A DNA stretch of 64,000 nt from Cryobacterium algoricola (GTDB lineage Bacteria > Actinomycetota > Actinomycetes > Actinomycetales > Microbacteriaceae). The stretch's first letter is position 1; each line of letters opens with the position of its first letter. The notes beneath the pieces are model-generated. The model searched no databases and was not told where the DNA came from. It worked only from the letters and a program-made list of their open reading frames with translations. The position numbers and the translations under genes are program-made. The stretch is from contig NZ_SOFG01000007.1 of NCBI RefSeq assembly GCF_004402485.1, positions 51,682 to 115,681 of the forward strand, given 5' to 3'. Below, piece after piece: positions 8,316 to 15,111 of this stretch.

Positions 8316-9227
8316 ATGTCCGACGGATCCAATAACCCGGCCAGCGGGAAGATCGGTCGGGATGCAGCCGGCCAGGGTGCGAACATCGTGCGAGCGGCGA
8401 TCACCCAGGCCACCTGGACCGGCGACGAAGCATCCATGATCGCCAAGCACGAGGGATTCGTCCGCTCGGCGGCCGCGCAGGGCGCGCAGGTGATCTGTTT
8501 CCAGGAGCTCTTCCACGGCCCGTACTTCGGCATCGTCCAGGACCCCCAGTACTACGGCTACGCGACGAGCGTCCCCGGGCCGCTCGTCGAACGGTTCCAG
8601 GCGCTCGCCGCGGAGCACCACATCGTGATCGTGCTGCCGGTCTACGAGGAGGAGCAGGCCGGGGTGCTCTACAACACCGCCGCAGTGATCGACGCCGACG
8701 GCAGCTACCTCGGCAAGTACCGCAAGCACCACATCCCGCACCTCCCGCAGTTCTGGGAGAAGTTCTACTTCCGGCCCGGCAACCTCGACTACCCGGTCTT
8801 CGACACCGCGGTCGGGAAGATCGGCGTCTACATCTGTTACGACCGGCACTTCCCGGAGGGCTGGCGCATCCTCGGCCTGAACGGCGCCGAGATCGTCTTC
8901 AACCCCTCGGCCACCAAGCCCGGCCTGTCCAACCGGCTCTGGGAACTCGAGCAGCCGGCCGCCGCCGTCGCCAACCAGTACTTCATCGGCGCCAACAACC
9001 GGATCGGCACCGAATCCGGCGAGTTCGGCGACGAGGCCGTCACGTTCTACGGCAGCTCCTACTTCGTCGACCCGCGCGGCAACTATGTCGGCGCCATCGC
9101 CTCGACCGACACCGAGGAGATCGTGATCCGGGACCTCGACCTGAGCGTGATCCGGGAGACCCGCAACTCCTGGCAGTTCTACCGCGACCGCAGGCCGGAC
9201 TCCTACGACCCGATCGTCGAAGCATGA
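8316..9227 (+). CDS. Nitrilase-superfamily amidohydrolase, probable beta-ureidopropionase
   Basis: Likely hydrolyses N-carbamoyl-beta-alanine to beta-alanine, CO2 and ammonia, step three of reductive pyrimidine breakdown. The 303-residue protein carries the catalytic triad of the superfamily: Glu64 in CFQELFHGPYF, Lys137 in KYRKHHIPH, and Cys174 in YICYDRHFPEGWR. The start at 8316 is set by a strong GGTGGAGG five bases upstream; the frame extends further but without a site. The stop overlaps the dihydropyrimidinase start by ATGA. An N-carbamoyl-D-amino-acid hydrolase activity is the main alternative. Confidence 0.88.
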   Translation: MSDGSNNPASGKIGRDAAGQGANIVRAAITQATWTGDEASMIAKHEGFVRSAAAQGAQVICFQELFHGPYFGIVQDPQYYGYATSVPGPLVERFQALAAEHHIVIVLPVYEEEQAGVLYNTAAVIDADGSYLGKYRKHHIPHLPQFWEKFYFRPGNLDYPVFDTAVGKIGVYICYDRHFPEGWRILGLNGAEIVFNPSATKPGLSNRLWELEQPAAAVANQYFIGANNRIGTESGEFGDEAVTFYGSSYFVDPRGNYVGAIASTDTEEIVIRDLDLSVIRETRNSWQFYRDRRPDSYDPIVEA

Positions 9228-10657
9228 GCACCCGGGTCGGGCGCACCCTGATCCGGGGCGGCACGGTGGTCAGCTCGACCGGCCGTTCCGAAGCGGATGT
9301 CCTCATCGACGGCGAGACGATCGTCGCGGTGCTCGCCCCTGGCTCCACGATTCTCGGGTTCGACGTCGCGGCATCCGCCGACCGGGTCATCGACGCGACC
9401 GGGAAATACGTCATCCCCGGCGGCATCGACGCGCACACCCACATGGAGCTGCCCTTCGGCGGTACCGCGGCCTCGGACACCTTCGAGACCGGCACCCGCG
9501 CCGCCGCGTGGGGCGGTACGACGACGATCATCGACTTCGCCGTGCAGAGTTACGGGCAACGGGTCTTCGACGGCCTCGCGACCTGGCACGAGAAGGCGGC
9601 GGGCAACTGCGCGATCGACTACGGCTTCCACCAGATCATCGGCGACCTCAACGCGGACTCGCTGCAGGCGATGGACGGGCTGCTCGCCGAGGGGGTGTCG
9701 AGCTTCAAGCTCTTCATGGCCTACCCGGGCGTGTTCTACTCCGACGATGCGCAGATCCTCCGGGCGATGCAGAAGTCCGCGAAGACCGGGCTCATGACGA
9801 TGATGCACGCCGAGAACGGGCCGGCGATCGACGTGCTCGTCGGTCAGCTGCTCGCCGAGGGCAAGACCGACCCGTACTACCACGGCATCGCCAGGGCCTG
9901 GCAGCTCGAGGAGGAGGCCACCCACCGGGCGATCATGCTCGCCGACCTCACCGGGGCGCCGCTCTACGTCGTGCACGTCAGCGCGAAACAGGCCGTCGCC
10001 CAGCTCGCGGCCGCCCGCTCCCGGGGCAAGAACGTGTTCGGGGAGACCTGCCCGCAGTACCTCTACCTCTCGCTCGAGGAGAGCCTCGGCGCCCCGGGCT
10101 TCGAGGGTGCGAAATGGGTCTGCTCGACGCCGCTGCGTTCCCGCGCGGAGGGACATCAGGAGGAGCTCTGGCAGAGCCTCCGCACGAACGAGCTGCAGCT
10201 CGTCTCGACCGACCACTGCCCGTTCTGCATGAAGGGCCAGAAAGACCTCGGACTCGGCGACTTCTCGAAGATCCCGAACGGCATCGGCTCGGTCGAGCAC
10301 CGCCTCGACCTGCTGTACCAGGGCGTCGTCGAAGGCCGGATCACCCTCGAGCGCTGGGTCGAGTTGACCTCGACGACGCCGGCCCGGATGTTCGGCCTCT
10401 ACGGCACCAAGGGCGTGATCCAGCCGGGGGCGGATGCCGACGTGGTCGTCTACGATCCCGCCGGGCACACCTCCATCGGGGTGGGCAAGACCCACCACAT
10501 GAACATGGACCACTCCGCGTGGGAGGGGTACGAGATCGACGGGCACGTCGACACCGTGCTCAGCCGCGGCAAGGTCATCGTCGACGGCAACAGCTACCTC
10601 GGGGCGAAGGGCGACGGGCGGTACCTGCCGCGCGGCCTGAGCCAGTACCTGACCTAG
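9224..10657 (+). CDS. hydA: Dihydropyrimidinase / D-hydantoinase
   Basis: Opens the ring of 5,6-dihydrouracil or dihydrothymine (or hydantoins) to the N-carbamoyl product used by the neighbouring amidohydrolase. The 477-residue protein keeps the full binuclear-zinc set of cyclic amidohydrolases: His71 and His73 in DAHTHME, the carboxylated Lys162 in SSFKLFMAYPG, His195 in MMHAENG, His251 in VVHVSA and Asp330 in STDHCPF. The four-base overlap with the preceding gene supports coupled expression. Length and motif spacing are normal for bacterial dihydropyrimidinases. Confidence 0.93.
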   Translation: MSTRVGRTLIRGGTVVSSTGRSEADVLIDGETIVAVLAPGSTILGFDVAASADRVIDATGKYVIPGGIDAHTHMELPFGGTAASDTFETGTRAAAWGGTTTIIDFAVQSYGQRVFDGLATWHEKAAGNCAIDYGFHQIIGDLNADSLQAMDGLLAEGVSSFKLFMAYPGVFYSDDAQILRAMQKSAKTGLMTMMHAENGPAIDVLVGQLLAEGKTDPYYHGIARAWQLEEEATHRAIMLADLTGAPLYVVHVSAKQAVAQLAAARSRGKNVFGETCPQYLYLSLEESLGAPGFEGAKWVCSTPLRSRAEGHQEELWQSLRTNELQLVSTDHCPFCMKGQKDLGLGDFSKIPNGIGSVEHRLDLLYQGVVEGRITLERWVELTSTTPARMFGLYGTKGVIQPGADADVVVYDPAGHTSIGVGKTHHMNMDHSAWEGYEIDGHVDTVLSRGKVIVDGNSYLGAKGDGRYLPRGLSQYLT

Positions 10658-10717
10658 TCGCGTCACCCCGGCATCCGCCGCCCACCCGCCCCACCACCGA
10701 GAGAGCGCAGGCAACCC

Positions 10718-11734
10718 ATGGACTTCGGAGCAGTGCTGCAGACCAACCCGCCATCGGCCAGGGTCGTGCAGCTCGCGCAGCTCGCCGAGGCCTACGGGTT
10801 CAGCCATGTCTGGACCTTCGACTCGCACCTGCTCTGGCAGGAACCGTACGTGATCCACAGCCGCATCCTCGCCGAGACCCGCAAGATCCTGGTCGGCCCG
10901 ATGGTCACGAACCCGTCCACCCGGGATTGGACGGTGACCGCGTCGACCTTCGCGACCCTCAACGAGATGTACGGAAACCGCACCATCTGCGGCATCGGGC
11001 GCGGCGACTCCGCCGTGCGCGTCACGAACGGCGCCCCGGCCACCCTGAAGACCCTCCGGGAGGCGATCCACGTCATCCGTGAGCTCGCCAACTCCCGCGC
11101 GGTCGAGTACAACGGTGCCACGCTCCGGTTCCCGTGGAGCTTCGGCAGCTCCCTCGAGGTGTGGGTCGCCGCGTACGGGCCGCTCGCCCTCAAACTCACC
11201 GGCGAGGTCGGAGACGGCTTCATCCTGCAGATGGCCGACCTCGACGTGGCCGAATGGATGATCACGACCGTCCGGAAGGCGGCCGCGGCCGCGGGTCGCG
11301 ACCCGGCCGCGGTGAAGTTCTGCGTCGCCGCGCCGATGTACATCGGCGACGACTGGGAGCACATGCGCAACCAGTGCCGCTGGTTCGGCGGCATGGTCGG
11401 CAACCACGTCGCCGACATCGTCGCCAAGTACGGCGCCGACTCCGCCGTGCCGCGGGCCCTCACCGACTACATCGCCGGCCGCGAGGGCTACGACTACAAC
11501 CAGCACGGCCGGGCGGGCAACACCCACGCCGACTTCGTGCCGGACGAGATCGTCGACCGGTTCTGCGTGCTCGGATCCAAGACGGACCACATCACGAAAC
11601 TCGAGGCGCTCCGCGACCTCGGCGTCGACCAGTTCGCCGGATACCTGCAGCACGACAACAAGGAAGAAACCCTGCGGGTCTACGGCGAGAGCGTCATCCC
11701 CGCGCTGCAGACCGCGGTCTCGGCGAAGTCATGA
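10718..11734 (+). CDS. LLM-class F420-dependent oxidoreductase of unknown reaction
   Basis: A 338-residue luciferase-like TIM-barrel protein close to F420-dependent methylene-tetrahydromethanopterin reductases. Visible features are the N-terminal AEAYGFSHVWTFDSH strand, VGPMVTNPSTRDWT, and CGIGRGDSAVR, a typical LLM cofactor loop. It resembles an actinobacterial family (TIGR03842 type, as I recall it) whose chemistry is not established. It lies inside an operon that has every step of reductive pyrimidine catabolism except the first, the reduction of uracil or thymine, so an F420H2-dependent pyrimidine reductase is a reasonable hypothesis. Gap to the upstream gene is 60 bp. An FMN-dependent, RutA-like mono-oxygenase is the alternative. 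Confidence 0.85.
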   Translation: MDFGAVLQTNPPSARVVQLAQLAEAYGFSHVWTFDSHLLWQEPYVIHSRILAETRKILVGPMVTNPSTRDWTVTASTFATLNEMYGNRTICGIGRGDSAVRVTNGAPATLKTLREAIHVIRELANSRAVEYNGATLRFPWSFGSSLEVWVAAYGPLALKLTGEVGDGFILQMADLDVAEWMITTVRKAAAAAGRDPAAVKFCVAAPMYIGDDWEHMRNQCRWFGGMVGNHVADIVAKYGADSAVPRALTDYIAGREGYDYNQHGRAGNTHADFVPDEIVDRFCVLGSKTDHITKLEALRDLGVDQFAGYLQHDNKEETLRVYGESVIPALQTAVSAKS

Positions 11735-11828
11735 GTCGCCGGGCCGACACCCCGGTGCCGGCAATCCGCCCGGCAGATCCCATCCGGCCGGACTGTCCGG
11801 TCCGGCCGAAACACCAAGGAGAACCCCT

Positions 11829-13148
11829 GTGACCGACCATAAGCCGACCGCCGACCTCGACGAACTCACCGCCGATCTCGACCTCGCCCACGTGTTCCAC
11901 TCCTGGTCGGCGCAGGGCGGCGGGCGCACCCCGTTCGTCCTCGCCGGCGGGCGCGGGTCCCGGGTCTGGGACCACTCCGGCACCACGTATCTGGACTTCT
12001 CGAGTCAACTCGTCAACCTCAATATCGGCCACCAGCATCCGGCCGTGGTGCGAGCGATCGTCGAACAGGCCGGCCTGCTGGCCACGGTCGCGCCCGCGAC
12101 GGCGAACCTCACCCGCGGCCAGGCCGCGAGCCGCATCGTCGCCCGCGCCCCCGACGGCTTCCACAAGGTGTTCTTCACCAACGGCGGGGCGGATGCGAAC
12201 GAGAACGCGATCCGGCTGGCCCGGTTGCACACCGGTCGCGACAAGATCCTCTCGACCTATCGCTCGTACCACGGCAACACCGGCGCCGCGATCGTCGCGA
12301 CGGGGGACTGGCGGCGGGTGCCGAACGAGTTCGCGCGCGGCCACGCGCACTTCTTCGGCCCGTACCTCTACCGCAGCGACTTCTGGGCGACGACCCCGGA
12401 GCAGGAGTGCGAACGCGCCCTGCGGCACCTCGAGCGCGTGATCGTGAGCGAGGGGCCGAGCGGGATCGCCGCCGTGCTGCTCGAGACGATCCCCGGCACC
12501 GCGGGCGTGCTGCTGCCACCGCCCGGGTACCTGCCGGGGGTGCGCGCGCTGTGCGACCGCTACGGCATCCTGCTCATCCTCGACGAGGTGATGGCGGGCT
12601 TCGGCCGCACCGGCAGCTGGCTCGCGCTCGATCTCTACGACGTGGTTCCCGACCTGATCACCTTCGCGAAGGGCGTCAACTCGGGGTACGTTCCCGCCGG
12701 CGGGGTGATCATCCCGGATTCGATCGCGAACGACTTCGACACGACCGTGTTCCCCGGCGGACTCACCTACAGCGGGCATCCGCTCGCCATGGCCGCGATC
12801 GTCGCGGCACTCGACGCGATGGAGGCGGAGGGGATCGTCGACAACGCGGCCCGGATCGGCCGGGACGTGCTCGCGCCGGGGCTCGCGGAGCTCGCGGAGC
12901 GGCACCCGATCATCGGCGAGGTGCGCGGGGTTGGCGTCTTCTGGGCGCTCGAACTCGTCGCGGACCGGGCGACCAGGGAACCCGTGGGAGCCGGGGTGAT
13001 GGCGAAGATCAAGGCTGAGCTGCTCGCCCGCGGACTGCTGCCCTTCATCGCCGAGAACCGCATCCACGTGGTGCCCCCCTGCGTGGTGACGGACGCCGAG
13101 GCAGCCGAAGCCCTCTCCATCTACGACGAGGTCCTCACCCTCCTCTAG
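11829..13148 (+). CDS. Class III omega-aminotransferase, probable beta-alanine:pyruvate type
   Basis: Would transaminate beta-alanine (or 3-aminoisobutyrate) to malonate semialdehyde (or its methyl form), the last step of the pathway encoded by this operon. The 439-residue PLP enzyme has the cofactor Asp252 in LILDEVMAGFGRTG and the Schiff-base Lys281 in ITFAKGVNSGYVPAGG, plus the FTNGGADANENAIRLAR helix. The GTG start at 11829 follows AAGGAG by six bases. It is the last gene of the operon; a family B palindrome follows. Confidence 0.88.
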   Translation: MTDHKPTADLDELTADLDLAHVFHSWSAQGGGRTPFVLAGGRGSRVWDHSGTTYLDFSSQLVNLNIGHQHPAVVRAIVEQAGLLATVAPATANLTRGQAASRIVARAPDGFHKVFFTNGGADANENAIRLARLHTGRDKILSTYRSYHGNTGAAIVATGDWRRVPNEFARGHAHFFGPYLYRSDFWATTPEQECERALRHLERVIVSEGPSGIAAVLLETIPGTAGVLLPPPGYLPGVRALCDRYGILLILDEVMAGFGRTGSWLALDLYDVVPDLITFAKGVNSGYVPAGGVIIPDSIANDFDTTVFPGGLTYSGHPLAMAAIVAALDAMEAEGIVDNAARIGRDVLAPGLAELAERHPIIGEVRGVGVFWALELVADRATREPVGAGVMAKIKAELLARGLLPFIAENRIHVVPPCVVTDAEAAEALSIYDEVLTLL

Positions 13149-13210
13149 CCGCCCGCACCGCGCCGCACCTCCCCGCATGCTCGCGTCCGTTCTTCCGCTC
13201 GTCCGCTCTT

Positions 13211-13273
13211 CCGCGAGAGTACGAAATGTGCCCCTAAACCACGCGAATACGGGCACATTTCGTACTCTCGCGG
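13211..13273. repeat. Family B palindromic repeat, copy 1
   Basis: Perfect 23-bp inverted repeat (13211-13233 and 13251-13273, arm starting CCGCGAGAGTACGAAATG) around a 17-nt centre, in the convergent gap between the aminotransferase and LysR genes. Probably also ends transcription from both sides. Confidence 0.88.
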
Positions 13274-13287
13274 GAGGGTGGGGCGGC

Positions 13288-14229
13288 TCAGAGGGTGGCG
13301 GTGGGGGCGGATGCGGGGGTGTGGGCCTGCTGGACGCGGGCGGCCTGGGTGCGGAGCACGTCGACGACCGTGCGCACCGCGAGGCGCTCGGCGCGGTCCG
13401 GGCGCATCAGTGCGACGATCTGCCGCTCGGCGTCCACGCCGCGCAGGGGCTTGAGTGTCACCTTGTCCGGCTCCCCGTCGCCCCAGGTGTACCGCGGCAC
13501 GAGCGCGATCCCGAGCCCGGCCGCGACGAAGGCCTCGATCAGCCGCATATCGGCGAACCGCTGGGCGACCTTCACGTGGCCCGGGGTCCGCTCCTCGATC
13601 TCGTCCAGGATCCGCTCGAAGGGGTATCCGTCCGGTACCCCGATCCAGGTCTCGTCGATCACGTCCGCCGGGGCCAGCCAGGTCCGGCCGGCGAGCCGGT
13701 GATCGGCCGGCAGCCCGACGTCGATCGGCTCGGTCATGAGCGGAACCACGGTGAGGCCGCGCCCGCCCCAGGACCGTTGGCCGCTCAGGCTGTACGCGAG
13801 CACGATGTCGTAGTCGGCCGTGAGCGCGGGGAAGTCCCGCAGCTCGGGATCGAGGTCGGTGCACGTGACCACGAGGCCCGGCCGGTCGGCGAGTTGCAGC
13901 ATCGTCCCCGGCAGCAGCATCTCGCCAGCGGTCGGGAAGGTGACCACGCTGACCCCGCCGGAGGCGTCGTTCCGGAACTCGTGCCAGACGGCGGTGGCGC
14001 GGGCGATCGCGACCGACACATCGGTGGCGCTGCGGGCGAGCGCGCGCCCGGCATCCGTCAGCACGATGCCCCGACCGCGACGCTCGGTGAGGCGCACGCC
14101 GGCCTCGCGTTCGAGCACTTTGAGCTGCTGCGAAACAGCGGATGCCGTGCGATGCGTCGCCCGGGCGACGTCGGTGATCGAGCCGCGTTCGGCCAATTCC
14201 CTGAGCAGTTCGAGCCGCTGAATGTCCAT
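13288..14229 (-). CDS. LysR-family transcriptional regulator
   Basis: A 313-residue DNA-binding regulator. Residues 1-60 form the LysR winged helix (SITDVARATHRTASAVSQQLKVLE), and the rest is a periplasmic-binding-like effector domain (GGVSVVTFPTAGEMLLP, later FVAAGLGIALVPRY). It faces the pyrimidine-catabolism operon from its 3' side rather than sharing a divergent promoter, so control of that operon is plausible but not shown. Its own ATG appears leaderless: TAGCGT on the minus strand (14236-14241) ends six bases before the start. Confidence 0.9.
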   Translation of the reverse strand: MDIQRLELLRELAERGSITDVARATHRTASAVSQQLKVLEREAGVRLTERRGRGIVLTDAGRALARSATDVSVAIARATAVWHEFRNDASGGVSVVTFPTAGEMLLPGTMLQLADRPGLVVTCTDLDPELRDFPALTADYDIVLAYSLSGQRSWGGRGLTVVPLMTEPIDVGLPADHRLAGRTWLAPADVIDETWIGVPDGYPFERILDEIEERTPGHVKVAQRFADMRLIEAFVAAGLGIALVPRYTWGDGEPDKVTLKPLRGVDAERQIVALMRPDRAERLAVRTVVDVLRTQAARVQQAHTPASAPTATL

Positions 14230-14363
14230 GTAGCCACGCTACACAATGAGTACAGGACAATGCGATTGTGCTGAATGGTTAGAGGTGGTCAAATAAATAC
14301 GTCGAACACGTGCAGCAGTGCCTCCGTCTCACCGACATCCACCCCTGGTTGAAAGGCCCCATC

Positions 14364-14489
14364 GTGTTCGTTCTCATTGCCGTGCTCTCCCTGATCGTCG
14401 TCGCGTCCATCGTCGGCGTTGTTGTCGATGTGCAGAATGACGGCTACCGTCACATGCCCGAACAGCGCACCTTCGTCCGCGGCTTCTGA
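14364..14489 (+). CDS. 41-residue single-span membrane peptide
   Basis: A short reading frame from GTG at 14364 to TGA at 14489. A GAAAGG at 14351-14356 lies seven bases upstream. Residues 2-21 are hydrophobic (FVLIAVLSLIVVASIVGVVV), followed by a polar tail DVQNDGYRHMPEQ and ending TFVRGF. The clean layout of ribosome site, membrane span and charged tail argues for a real small protein upstream of pyrE. No function is proposed; similar small spans are common in actinobacterial genomes. Confidence 0.6.
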   Translation: MFVLIAVLSLIVVASIVGVVVDVQNDGYRHMPEQRTFVRGF

Positions 14490-14496
14490 TCCCGGT

Positions 14497-14535
14497 GCGA
14501 CGCCTCCCTGTCCCCCGGGACGGGGCAGGCATCGC
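14497..14535 (+). terminator. Hairpin between small membrane gene and pyrE
   Basis: Imperfect inverted repeat with outer arms GCGACGCC/GGCATCGC and an inner CTGTCCCC/GGGGCAG stem. It begins eight bases after the small gene stops and ends before the pyrE -10 hexamer. No U-tract, so a terminator role is tentative. Confidence 0.45.
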
Positions 14536-14562
14536 CAATCCCGAATGGCATACAGTTGATCC

Positions 14563-15111
14563 GTGACGGACATTCGGCAGCAGCTCATTGACTACATCTC
14601 GGCTGAGGCCGTGTTCCACGGTGACTTCACCCTCACGAGCGGCAAGAAGGCGACGTACTATGTCGACCTCCGCAAGGTGAGCCTCGACCACCGGGTCGCC
14701 CCGCTGATCGGTCAGGTCATGATCGACCTCATCGCCGACGTGCCCGACGTCTCCGCCGTCGGCGGTATGACGATGGGCGCAGACCCCGTCGCCGCTGCGA
14801 TCCTGCATCAGGGCGTCGCCCGCGGCCTCGCCTACGACGCGTTCGTCGTGCGCAAGGAGCCCAAGGACCACGGTCGCGGCCGCCAGGTCGAAGGCCCTGA
14901 CCTCGCCGGCAAGCGCGTGATCGTGCTCGAGGACACCTCCACCACCGGTGGGTCCCCGCTCGCGGCCGTCGAAGCCCTGCTCAAGGTCGGCGCCATCATC
15001 GCGGGCGTCGCGGTCGTCGTCGACCGCAACACCGGCGCACGCGAAGTGATCGAAGCGGCCGGCTACCCCTACTTCGCAGCGATCGGCCTTGAGGACCTGG
15101 GGCTGAACTAG
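14563..15111 (+). CDS. pyrE: Orotate phosphoribosyltransferase
   Basis: Joins orotate to PRPP to form orotidine-5'-phosphate in UMP synthesis. The 182-residue protein has the PRPP loop VIVLEDTSTTGGSP with acidic Glu123 and Asp124, an FTLTSGKKATYYVDLRK N-terminal segment, and the flexible-loop Lys residues in VVRKEPKDHGRG. The GTG start has no ribosome site, but TACAGT at 14551-14556 ends six bases before it, so the mRNA is probably leaderless. The stop TAG shares its last base with the GTG of the next gene. Confidence 0.95.
   Translation: MTDIRQQLIDYISAEAVFHGDFTLTSGKKATYYVDLRKVSLDHRVAPLIGQVMIDLIADVPDVSAVGGMTMGADPVAAAILHQGVARGLAYDAFVVRKEPKDHGRGRQVEGPDLAGKRVIVLEDTSTTGGSPLAAVEALLKVGAIIAGVAVVVDRNTGAREVIEAAGYPYFAAIGLEDLGLN

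Noticed and set aside
9203-11653. 816-codon minus-strand frame across hydA and the LLM gene
   Set aside because: Composition is that of a reverse-complement shadow (Asp/Val/Arg/Gly), and both plus-strand genes under it are firmly identified.
11731-11832. Possible 33-codon gene (ATGA overlap with the LLM stop) before the aminotransferase
   Set aside because: No ribosome site of its own, Pro/Arg-rich without pattern, and it overlaps the aminotransferase ribosome site and start.
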